Part shown: one piece after another, positions 46,201 to 59,367 of the stretch | How positions within the stretch are numbered: the first letter of the stretch is position 1 | Layout: every line of letters starts with the position of its first letter | Assembly (NCBI GenBank): GCA_021613535.1 | Contig: CP075495.1 | Location: 13,206,001-13,270,000 of the forward strand | DNA from: Adineta vaga | Lineage: Eukaryota; Rotifera | Length of the DNA: 64,000 nucleotides | Direction of reading: 5' to 3' | Notes under the pieces: model-generated | The model's database searches: none | What the model was told of the DNA's origin: nothing | Seen by the model: the letters and a program-made list of their open reading frames with translations, nothing else | Program-made: the position numbers and the translations under genes

Positions 46201-47477
46201 ATCATTAAAACATCGAAAACCAAATTTATCAGATTCAAATGATGATTATTATTATACACATCCACCATCGCCACCTCAGAATCAAATTTTAAATAATATT
46301 CCACCAACTAATATCATTCCCGTTGCTCAACAATTAATTCCACGTGGCCCATTAATTTGTTCAGATAGTTTCGAAAAATGGAATGACCGTTGTTTTACAT
46401 GGAATCGACCATTACTATCCAACTTTATTATCATCAGCGCCAAGCACATCCACTGGTACTTCTGAATCAACAACAAGTATTACCACAGCAAAAACAGAAA
46501 TCAATGAACAAGATAAACTAAATTCTCCACTTTTCTATGGACAAGCGTCGTTTCTCGAAGGTGATGTTAGTGATGACGATGACGATACGAGGCGTTTCAT
46601 TGGACCAAAACAAATCCGACGTAATGTCAAAGCTACTATGTGCAAAGATATTGGTTTAGTTACCTCTCCAACACTCGATGAAAACGATGATGATACTTGT
46701 CTTTCAACAAATAATAGTTTACAACCATTAAAAACGACACCAAATTATGGTAGTAGTCAAAATTTAAATTCAAGAAGATTATCATTAACAGAATCTCTAC
46801 ATTCATTACCGGTTAAATCTGATACCACACCAAATGAAATCTTCCAACGATTGAGACAAGCTGAAGAAGTAAGAAGATTTTCCGTGGTGAATTAAAATAA
46901 ATATACTTTTTTTAATTTTCAGGAAAAGAAACGACTTGAAGATGAAAATCGTGCAATGAAACAAGAACTTGTTCGAACAAAATCCAAAATCAGTTCTTTA
47001 AAACGTGAAATGAGTTCAATACAACAAATACATCTTGCTCAACAACAAGTTCATGCACAATTATCTGCACCAACAATTATTTCAAGTCGACAGGAACTTG
47101 AACAACATCATTCATCATCTCAAACATACTTGAAACCATCCATATTCACTTATATGACAGAAAATAATGATTCAATGAAAGTACATTTTCATCAACATAA
47201 GACAAATCTTGCAACATTAACCGATCATCGTTCCTTATCACCAACAGATAAAACAAATAATCCCACTTGTTTAGCACAATCAACTCAAACAACATCATTT
47301 TCACCACCATCACCTATAATTCAGTTTTCCAATTTATCATCAACATCCAATGATCAACAACATAATCATCGTCCTGTTCAATCGACATCTTCTTCAACAC
47401 AATGTGAACCATCCGATGAACAATTAAGGCTCTATCTTACTGAAACATTACAACGAGAAAAAGATAGTACAGTTTAA
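43238..47477 (+). CDS. RasGRP/CalDAG-GEF guanine nucleotide exchange factor
   Basis: About 13 exons. Domain order: a disordered Ser-rich N-terminus of about 150 residues; a Ras exchanger N motif (GATLNRLIRILVDSF, DESEFPRVFFLMHKWIM); the CDC25-type catalytic domain (AQLTYLEWKILRRITFTDY, then NFNTCLAVIGGISHSALARL); two EF-hands (YDHDRDGYISHTEFEE and LDADQDGMISKTEMRS); a C1 domain (HDFHETTYFKPTFCVHCTG...HRHCKDQVVMEC with all zinc ligands); and a Ser-rich tail ending in a coiled coil (EKKRLEDENRAMKQEL). RasGRPs load Ras or Rap with GTP under Ca2+ and diacylglycerol control. An apparent frame change near 46400 is resolved by a short intron ending at 46437, with donor at 46389 (49 nt) or 46368 (70 nt); both keep frame. 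Confidence 0.92.
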
Positions 47478-47772
47478 CAAAGACAAGAAACAATCTTGTC
47501 GTTCTTTTTGTTGTTGTTGAATGCTGGACATTCATTATCAGACTTTTACCTATCGTTTATGCCTAGTCACGAACACTACCATCGAGAATCATATATATGT
47601 ATTATATCGATGTTTGTTTCTCTCTTTTTTTATTCAATGAAATGCTGGTACATTCCGTTTGTCGTCTTTTTCATGTATATATATATTTTTTTTTTCTCTT
47701 TCTTTCTTTTTAATATAACAAAAAGAAACAATAACAAATACATTCAATGAAGAAAAATATTTGATTATTTTA
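47478..47772. other. Convergent 3' flank
   Basis: Between RasGRP (+) and POLR1C (-). T-rich, with an open frame made of low-complexity hydrophobic codons that I do not call. Confidence 0.6.
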
Positions 47773-49521
47773 TTAATTGTTTGCATTACCATCAATTTCT
47801 TGTAATAATCGATCACATTTTGACATTAACAGTTTAATTGAATCAACAAATAGTTGATCAGGTGGAACAGCACCAGCACTTTCGATACTAACTAGACAAT
47901 AATACAATCGAAAATCAATTGAGTGTAGAAAGATAAAAAAGGATACAGACAGATGAAATGATCACGAATTTTATTTAATTCAACACGATCTTTTAATTCG
48001 GGATAACGAAGTGCTTCACGACTACACATATCAAGACGTGGTTTAACAACAACTGCATGTCGACGACCTAAATTAATATGAATATTTTTCTTTTACATAT
48101 CTCATTCAATTAACATCAATAGTATTTGTATCAGAAACGAATGAAACACAATTTTACATTTCGTTCTATATTCTAATTACATTGTTAATATTCGATTCGA
48201 ACAAAACTAATCAATGTCAATCGTATAAAAGACTAAGTATGATAACAATTGACAAAGAAAAGTTTCTTTTCTATTGTTCATCAATCATTGTACACAATGA
48301 GACTATTATAATTACCATTCTTATCATTTTCAAGTTCAATAACGCCTTGTGTAAAACATTTCTGTAATTGTTCGGCATCTTGATCATAAATTGGCTCTTT
48401 TATTATAATTTCAGGCATTAAACGATAAGATGCCGTACCTTAACATAGACATATATCAAAATAGTATGAATGTATTTTCTTGATCAAGAAAATTTCCTTA
48501 CAAACAGGAGAGAATTTGGCATGATCACGACCAATACCTTTGTGACAAACAAGTTTCAAGTCAATTTCCTTAAGGTATTAAATCATCATTTATTCGATTA
48601 TTCTCGAAAATATCGACTTACTTGACCTGGACGAAGTTTAACAATTAATATATCACGAAATACTGGTCCAATATCATCCATTTTAAACTAAACATTCATA
48701 AACAATGATTATAAAAAGAAAAAAAAGCTCAGAGAAAATTCTATCAAACCTTTGTTGCTTGATTTCCAATAGGTATCCATTCCATATGTTCAGTATAAAC
48801 TAGATAATAGAGCAATCAAAATTTATAAATAAACGAAATAATTTCTCTCATTTGAAGAAAAAATACCACGCTATTAATGTAGAGATTTTTTGGATCATCA
48901 TTTTCTTCTGTTGCTTTTGGATTTTTCTTACATGTAACTTTAATTTTAAAAATTAATGTATCATTTTCACGCTCGAGTGTATCTCCAGATGCTTTATCAA
49001 CAAATAATCGAGCATCAGCAAGTAATGGAATTAAACCAAGACGATGTGCTAGAACATCATCGGGTAAAACAGAAGAATTCTCTGTTACATGTACTTTTTC
49101 AATAGCCTAAATTATGTAAACATAAAATATGTTTGTTCATTTCAATTTTAACTTATCTGCATACCATGGATGGTAATTCAGCAATGAGAATACGACGGAA
49201 TGCATTGGTAATCGATGCATCAGCACCAATGATATCAAATTCACTTGTTGTATTATCCAAACTTAAAATTTGAATTTGTAAATTCTAAAAATTTGAGTAC
49301 ATCGAATTTTCCAAAACAACGAAATTTCATGATTACTTTTTTAAATTCATCTAAATTTAAACTATCATCATAACCGGAATAATTACCAGGAAAATTTGTT
49401 GATGTAGTCTAAATTACAATTATGAAAATCATTTCATCTCTCTAATCATGAAATGACTTACATTGAGAAGTTCAGTATCTTCTAATTTGATTCTCGTACG
49501 CATATCATTCATTGATGTCAT
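47773..49521 (-). CDS. POLR1C: RNA polymerase I and III subunit RPAC1 (AC40)
   Basis: About ten short exons give roughly 340 residues. RPAC1 is the alpha-like subunit that pairs with RPAC2 in assembling Pol I and Pol III. Matching segments are [20 protein letters not shown] (the alpha motif), [24 protein letters not shown] and, near the end, [19 protein letters not shown] before a short acidic tail. The start [15 protein letters not shown] at 49521 is immediately preceded by CTTTCAG, an acceptor-like site, so the ATG lies at the first bases of an exon, by cis- or spliced-leader splicing. The TTK-like kinase ends 137 nt upstream on the same strand. Confidence 0.93.
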
Positions 49522-49658
49522 CTGAAAGATTAAATAATCTATTGAAATCTTTTCATGTTAAACATATTAAAACAAAATAATTTTATTTAATTATCATTTT
49601 TTTCCCCTACAAGGTCGTCTTGCTCGTTTACAATAGAAAGAAAGACAAATATTTCGAT

Positions 49659-50842
49659 TTAATGACGAGTGTAGGGATGACGTAGAACTGTTTCAATATC
49701 AGCACGTGTACGAGGATCAAGAACGAGTGTTTGACGAAGAACATTAACCAGCGAACGATCACGTGAAGCTGACTGTCCAGTTGGAGGTTCTGATGCTCGA
49801 GTAGTATATCTTGGAGGTTGACCATATGTCATTGCATAAAGAATTGCACCTAATGACCAAACATCAGCTTTTGGACCATAAACTCGACGGCGACCACGCG
49901 TATCTTGCATTACTTCTGGCGCACTAAAATCAAACAAACAATCATCTGCTTGAATTTTCATTTTCAATTGAACTAACCTGAACAATGGTGTACCCACACC
50001 ACCATAACTGGAATTAAAGATAAAAGAATAATAGGATTAGAAGAAAATATGGAATATATTTAAAAAAACATACCCTAACATATCTGCTTTTTTCGATATA
50101 CCTAAATCGACAATTTTAAGGACATCACCGAATAAAATAACATTATCTGGTTTTAGATCCATATGGACAATATTTCTTGTTGTCAATGTCTGAACAATAC
50201 TAACCATTTGACGCCAAATTTCTTTACGAATAATTGGATCAATAAATGTGCCAGGAGTACGAGTATCAACTACTGCAGAATGTAGACGATAGATTAATTT
50301 TGCAAGATTTTCACCACCTAATTCCATAACAATATAAGCTGTAAAGAAAATTCAATCAAATATTTGCTTTTCTAGTGGAAAAAAATTCATGAGAATATAC
50401 CGCGACCAGATCGAGAATCGAAATCAAAATCATAAATTTTAACAACATGCCGTGATTCTTGTCTTAATTGTTCCAGATTTTTCACTTCAGTCAAATAAGA
50501 TGCAACCAGATTTTCACCGGCACCTCGCATTCCATTTATATCAATCACTTTAATTGCAACACGATCACCATCAGGTGCTCGAGCAGAATAAACAGCACCT
50601 AAATATTTATTTTATTAAATAAACATCAAATCAAGAAAAGCTTCTTGCTTATTACCAAAACCACCAGAACCTAAACGTCGTTGAAACACGTATGGTTTAC
50701 CATGAATACGAGCTTTTTTACCAATGAATGGATCTTTATAACCTCCGCGAGGAACATGACCTAGAGAATAGAAAAAAGGAATTTTGATTAATAAATGAAT
50801 AGGAAAAGAAAATGAGTAACACAGACTGATCGCTCCACCCAT
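49659..50842 (-). CDS. TTK/Mps1-like protein kinase, kinase domain only
   Basis: Five or six exons encode about 310 residues, essentially a bare kinase domain. Motifs: GSGGFGAVYSA, VAIKVIDING, VHMDLKPDNVILFGD (HMD replaces HRD), KIVDLGISKKA (DLG replaces DFG), GTPLFSAPEV and DVWSLGAILYAMTYG; the last and the ending HPYTRH resemble TTK/Mps1, the spindle-checkpoint kinase. Human TTK is 857 residues with a long N-terminal TPR region that is absent here, so the assignment is to the subfamily and not necessarily to the checkpoint role. The N-terminus starts MGGAIS. The exact first intron is unclear: reading through gives a Phe-rich stretch that looks like an intron before GHVPRGGYKDP. Confidence 0.72.
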
Positions 50843-53047
<2,205 letters not shown>

Positions 53048-53439
53048 AAAGAAAAACAATCATTTCGAACAGATCTAATCTTTTCTTTTTCTTCACTTAT
53101 CTTCCCTAATATTCATCCAATTGTTGTCTGTGTATAACAAATAAGCAATTTTATTTGATAGTTCGTTTTGTTTTTCATTTCGAACACATTCTATCTTATA
53201 GATAGAAAATGCGTAAAAATAAAAAAAAACGATCATGATTATGGAATGATTATTAAAAAAACACGCATGAATCATCGAATGACTCATCTAAATATTTTGA
53301 AAATTCTTCGCATTAGTATCTATGTTGTTATTATTAAAAGACAAAAAAGCCTCATGTAAACTATTATCAGTAATGATAAAAATAAGGTAGATAATGTTAG
53401 ACAAATTTGAAACATCTTCATTCAATTTAATGAAAAGAG
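53048..53439. other. Spacer between Rap genes
   Basis: AT-rich 3' UTR and promoter sequence; open frames here are low-complexity. No gene seen. Confidence 0.6.
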
Positions 53440-54381
53440 ATGAGTGAATATATTATATGTGTTTTCGGTTCGGGTGGTGTAGGAAAATCATGTTTGGTAA
53501 GAAACTAGATAATCATCTATATGCTCATTCATCTGATATTTGACAGACGATGCAATTTGTACAAGGAGTTTTTTTGGAAAAATATGATCCAACGATTGAA
53601 GACGTCTATAAAAAAGTACATTACTCAATTGAATTTATGAGTCACATCTATTGAAATTTTTTTAGACACTTGAATATGATGACAAACAGTATGAATTAGA
53701 AATCCTTGATACAGCTGGTAGTGTATGTTGATAGAGAAAAAAAAGGGATTAATAAACTTCATGGATTATATTCTTGAAAAATATTTCTAGGAAGAATTCT
53801 CTTCAATGAGAGATTTATATGTAACAAATGGTCATGGATTTGTTCTTGTCTATTCCATTACATCACAAGCAACATTCAATGACATTCAAAGATATTATGA
53901 TCGAATTATTGCAATTAAAGATATTGATAAAGATGTAAATAAAAAGGAGAAAAACATGATTTGAATCTAATAGAAATTTGAAATATTTGTAGGGACTACC
54001 ACCGATTGTTCTTGTAGGAAATAAATGTGACTCTGAGGATGCTAGAGCAGTTTCTCGTGAAGATGGACAAAAGTTAGCGAGAAAATGGAATTGTTCGTTT
54101 TTAGAAGCATCAGCAAAGACGAAACTCAATGTTGCTGAAGTAAAAAAATCTTTCAAATGATCATCAAAATATCGATATTTTGATTTCTTTTCTTTTCAAA
54201 GATTTTTTATGATCTTGTTCGACAAATAAGTCGAAAGAGTCAAGCAATACGAACAGATAAAATAACTCCAACATATGTCGATCAATCTGAAGGACATGTA
54301 GTTATTCACAAAGATGATTCAACATCACCATCGACAAATGGAACTGAAGAGAAAAAAAGACGATGTTGTGTTCTTCTATAA
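53440..54381 (+). CDS. Rap-like small GTPase, divergent paralogue
   Basis: Six exons. [19 protein letters not shown] is followed by an intron, then [34 protein letters not shown] (Ser at the Rap Thr61 position), NKCD, EASAK and the CAAX box CCVLL. The charged tail (EEKKRR) before the Cys should aid membrane binding. Guanine-binding motifs are complete, so it should be a functional GTPase. Sequence and intron positions group it with the next gene as a later duplication. Confidence 0.88.
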
Positions 54382-54823
54382 AACTAATCTATCACTACTA
54401 TCAATTTTTTCCTCTCTATTTCGAATAACGAATAAATCCTCCTCCTCCTTCTCGCCTAAAAAAAGTAACAAACAATATAGATAGTACATAATATCTTATC
54501 AATAAGCGTGACTCAAATAAGTCATGTTCGGCTTTCTTTTTCATATATTACTTTTTCGTGTATAGTCACAGTCGGTGTCCATTTAGTGATTCGAGCGTAG
54601 ACATTATTTCTTTTTTTTTTCGACTATACATATACATACATATTCAAATACTATTAACGTCATAAAGCGCACATTTTGTGAAAGAGACGATACCTAGGTG
54701 AGTATACAGGGAGTAGAAATAAATAACTGTTGACGTCGTTAAATAACAAACGACGTTTCTCTTTTTTCTTATATACAATTTCGATAATATTTCTTTACAG
54801 CTAAGGACGACTAGACGCTAATT
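54382..54823. other. Spacer between Rap genes
   Basis: AT-rich. Contains a TTTCTTTACAG acceptor-like site at 54790-54800, upstream of the next ATG. No gene. Confidence 0.55.
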
Positions 54824-55784
54824 ATGCCGATTCCTGAATTTAAACTATGTGTGTTTGGTAGTGGTGGTGTAGGAAAATCATGTTTGGTAAGAGAACAAAA
54901 ATCAAAATCGATTATGACATGTTGTTGCATCATCACTATTTTTTAGACTATGCAATTCGTTCAAGGAATTTTTCTACCAAAATATGATCCAACAATTGAA
55001 GATGTCTATAAAAAAGTACGATTCTTAGTACACAAAAAAGAGACAATCTGTTATTCTTCTTTTCTTATTTAGACAGTTGAAATCGATGAGAAACAATATT
55101 CATTAGAAATATTGGATACAGCTGGAACAGTAAATATATTTGATTGAAAAAGAAATCAATCTATTGAAAACATTTTCTTTGTCAGGAAGAATTTTCTGCA
55201 ATGAGAGACTTATATGTTAAAAATGGACAAGGTTTTGTTCTTGTTTATTCAATTACATCGCAAGCAACTTTTAATGATTTAAATGAATTCTATGATCGAA
55301 TAATGCGTGTTAAAGATACGGAAATTCATGTAAATATGAAAATAATCATCTCATATGGAATATTTTCTTGTAAAATATCTAGGGTCAACCACCAGTTATA
55401 CTCGTAGGAAATAAAAGTGATTTAGAAGATGAACGAGTTGTTGGTCGTGAAATGGGTCAAGCATTAGCACGAAAATGGAAATGTAATTTTCTTGAAACAT
55501 CAGCGAAAGATCGTGCGAACGTAAACGAAGTAAAGTTTTCTATTCTGATAATTTCGATAAAGTATTCATCCGTATTATTTTAGATCTTTTTTGATCTTGT
55601 TCGTCAAATAAATCGTTCAACAAATAATACGTCAGGCCGTAGTCAAGCTCGACAAGCAACAAATGACAATGCAGCTCATCATCCACGAACGAATAGTTCA
55701 GCATCAGGACATCCAGGACAATCACATTCACATTCACATTCGCGTAAACGTAGCCATCGCACTGACAAATGTATTCTTTTATAA
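54824..55784 (+). CDS. Rap-like small GTPase, His-rich tail paralogue
   Basis: Six exons. [20 protein letters not shown] begins the G domain; the intron after SCL is shared with the preceding gene. Switch II is [24 protein letters not shown] and ETSAK are intact. The hypervariable tail is long and unusual, with an alternating His-Ser run ([13 protein letters not shown]), and ends CILL, a geranylgeranyl-type CAAX box. It is a Rap paralogue by its Thr61 and effector loop [12 protein letters not shown]. Confidence 0.88.
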
Positions 55785-55948
55785 TTTCATTACTTCAAAC
55801 TTTTTTCTCGTCATTGTTTTTAATTCATATTCAGAAAAAATAAATCTGTATCTATTGACATTTTATATATGTAGAAAAAAAAACAAGAATTTATCATCTA
55901 TGCAACATTGACAATGAAAAATCGAGTTGAGAATAGAATCACATATGT

Positions 55949-56733
55949 ATGAATATTCAATTGACTATAATGTCAGAAAATGTGAATGATGATGGTCATC
56001 ATCATAATAACGAAGAGTTAACAATGTCTTATTCTATCAGTATTGAGACATTAACAACATCGAACCAACCATTGACATGTTGTATTACTATGGATCGACC
56101 ACGAACAGTAAATCAATTAAATAAAATTAAATCATTCACGCATTTAGATAAAACGGATAATTGTCGTATCAAATCAAGAGAAAATATTCGTCGATCATCG
56201 ATTCATTTACCGGTCACTTATTCAAGTACTATTTATATCCCACGCCGTTCTATGATTCTACCATCACAATCTTCTCATCATCCACGATCATCAATAATAA
56301 TGAAGCACGACAATTTACCGCAAAACACATCAAACAACTCTAATCAACCAACTACAATGTCATCAAACACACAAACTTCACCACACCTATTATCTGCCTC
56401 GAAAAAATCGAATAAGAACATTCACTCGTCATTACCGATTTCAACATCTAATCGTCTTAGAAAACGACCATGTCATTATTCTTCTCTTCTCCTCCTTTAC
56501 GTCCAACATATCGAGCTCTTGTTCGGAACTGGTTGCATCATATACCTACAAGATCTTTATCTCATCATAAAGAAGGTCAATCTGAATACTCTGAAATTCA
56601 CCGACACGATTCACCTAGTAAACGAAGTCTTCTCTTAAAATTCTTTACTTCTCCCGTAGAAAAAAAGTCAAAACCCAAACATCTCAAATCTTCGTCTTTC
56701 CTACTAAATAAACGCGTCAATTACAACGAATAA
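55949..56733 (+). CDS. Unrecognised basic Ser/Asn-rich protein with a frame break
   Basis: The first frame (from 55949) is hydrophilic, Ser/Thr/Asn-rich and basic for about 170 residues, as far as SNRLRKRP. It then becomes a hydrophobic Leu/Ile-rich run typical of out-of-frame translation and stops at 56638. From 56470 another frame continues in the earlier style (PTYRALVRNWLHHIPTRSL, then SEYSEIHRHDSPSKRSLLL) to a stop at 56733. No intron fits. So the gene is probably one protein of about 260 residues split by a 1-nt change near the AAAA at 56460, or it uses frameshifting. No family recognised. It lies 160 nt after the Rap cluster. Confidence 0.5.
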
Positions 56734-57136
56734 AAAAAAGAAGATTTCAAATATTCAAACAGTAAACAAAAACCATATGCTTTTTTCTTTTATTCTATTT
56801 CACCAGTTTAGATATAGTGCAAATGAAACAAAAAAAAAGAAACATATATCAGTGAAATTTACAAGAGAAAAAAAAACATAATAAACAATTGTGTATGAAT
56901 AACATTGGTCTCTTCTCACAGAAATAGATTTCGATAAAGAGAAAAAGAAAAGAAACTAGTCTATTTATGGCATAACTCTATTTTCGACTAATTGTTTGTT
57001 TGTTTCGTTTGTAATTACAAAACTAAAGCCTATTTATGTATGCATATATGAAAGAAACAGATAATAAAGTCAAATAAATCACTGTTTTCATCGAACAGAT
57101 AGATACAATCGATTGAAAATATTGTCATGTTCCTTT
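56734..57136. other. Convergent 3' flank
   Basis: A-rich spacer between the unrecognised gene (+) and the first PDK gene (-). No gene seen. Confidence 0.6.
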
Positions 57137-59176
57137 TTATTTCTTTTTTGTCCAATCTGATTGATATTTACGTGAAACATAATATTCATATGCTGCACGA
57201 TTACAGATTGGTAACCATTCACTAGCTTGATCTTCAACTGCCTATGAAATTTCAATCATATCTCTATAGATAGATCATTAATTTTTTCATTTTCTTACTT
57301 GAAGATATATGTAAGCATCAGTACCATGACCATCGATTGAATGAATTTCTAAATCGCCATTAAAATATCGAGCATAGAGTCGGCTCTTAAAGAAAAGACA
57401 ATAATTGTCGATGTTTGAGGGTGTGTAAACTTACAATCGGAAGACCATAGCCAAAACCAGCTAGTGGCGTAGGACCTGAGTGTTGTGAATCAACTAATGA
57501 CACCGGTCGAGGTGCTGTTGAATACATATATCGAAAGATTTTATCAGCTTTAGAACGTGGAATACCCCCGCCACGATCGCTAAAATATCAATATACAACC
57601 ATCGCATCGATCAACAATCCTTTTTCCTTACCTAATACGAATGGTTAGATCTTCTTTTGCTTTCACGACATCTACCTATAATGATAAATGTATTCCTCCA
57701 TCGAAATTACTTTTAAAATAACAAACCACAACTGGCGGTATTGGACCATTGCCTTTTTTACTTTCAGAATGTTCTACTGTAGCACGCATTGAATTCTAAA
57801 TCCAATCAAATCTATCATGTACTTTTATAGAAGGGAAAAATCAAGTTACCTTAAATAATTCAAACATGATATGATACAGATGAGAAGGTACATATGCAAT
57901 GGCAATTGGTTCTTGAGGATTTACAGCTACGATAAGAAATACATCACGAATAGACATATATATATATATATATGCTTGAAAAACAAAGATTATTTATATA
58001 CCATTTATCTTTCGAAGTTCTAAAGAAGGTGCTGTTAAATAATATCCTTCACATAAAAACTGAGCATTTTCAAAAGCATCTAAAAGAAAAGAGAACAAAT
58101 CTTCTTTTCACAAGAGATTTATGAATGATTGTTACCTTTAATTATATCTTCAACTAGGCAATTTGGATCAACGAAACCAAGATGCGAAGGATGCACAGGT
58201 ACTTCATCACCGAAACACATTGCTATGAAAAGAATAAACATATCGTAACGTACAGTTTAAGATTAAAATACATTTTAATTGACAAAATTCGTTTTAAGTT
58301 ATTCAAATAGTATTCATTTCTGTATAATTGATCGTTTAAACCTCTTTCTATCTCATGATTTATAATACTCGTTCAAATTCAATAGTCTCAAATTGTTTTT
58401 CAACAACTGAATTACTACTGTTGAGTGAAAAATTGTCAAAAGAATTCAATAATTATCGAGATTTTTACATTTCTTCTTAAATGAAATACATACTATGTTG
58501 ATAAATGAGTAATCGAATTGAGATTCGTGATAGATAGAATCGATTGAGAAAATATTGTATTTGAGATTCTTCATATTCTTTAACACTACCCTGATCAGAA
58601 AATTCCATATAACCCTAGAAAACGAAGAACAATATCCACCTATGTTATCCAAAGAGTTATTCTTCATTTATTCATTACTTGTGCTAATGTTTCAATAACA
58701 GTTGAATGTCTTTTACGTATATTTTGTAAAGCTTCTGTAAATCTACAAATGACAAGAACATAATCTTAAATATTTATTCATGAAAATTCTTCTTTACTTT
58801 TTAACAATTTCATTCGTAGGTAGAGAATCTTTAAATAAATGTAAATCCTGTAAACTTGTTCCATACCATCCATTGACCATTTTTACACTTGGCATTTCTA
58901 ATAACCTTGGTGGTAAATGACCCATTTCTTTCATCATTGATGCAAGTCGAACAGGTAATTCATTTCGAAGAAATAAATATGATTGTTTTGCATCACCTTC
59001 ACGAGCTAGTAAAGAAATAAATATATAAAATTATTCTTATTAATGAAACACTTTATATACATACCAAATTCAACAATTCTTTTCATTGTTAAACCGGTTG
59101 GTGGATATTTAGCATAGTGATCAATCAAATGTGCTAATGATTGTTGATTTGATCGTAAAATTCGAGTTAGATACAT
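57137..59176 (-). CDS. PDK: Mitochondrial pyruvate dehydrogenase kinase (copy A)
   Basis: Ten or so exons give about 400 residues, usual for the family. PDKs phosphorylate the E1 subunit in the mitochondrial matrix to switch off the pyruvate dehydrogenase complex. Visible: the N-terminal helical domain ([19 protein letters not shown]), the N box [31 protein letters not shown] (G1), [16 protein letters not shown] (G2) and [10 protein letters not shown]. The C-terminus carries the DW-type tail SDWTKKK (D-W motif). Start [12 protein letters not shown] at 59176. Tandem with copy B, 191 nt upstream. Confidence 0.93.
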
Positions 59177-59367
59177 CTTTCACTTTTTCTTCTTGTCGTG
59201 TTTTGTTTGTTTCAATTAAATTTTATTACAATATCTAAAGATGACGTCAGCCAACGTTACCATGGATAGAATTGGTTCTTTTTCTTAAATTTTATCTAAA
59301 AAATATTCTACTTGAAATTATATGTATACATATATGGATATGGAATGTACAAAAAAAATAATAGCGG

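Noticed and set aside
46360-46470. Apparent frameshift in the RasGRP tail
   Set aside because: A GT...CAG intron ending at 46437 with donor at 46389 or 46368 restores the frame, so no break is needed.
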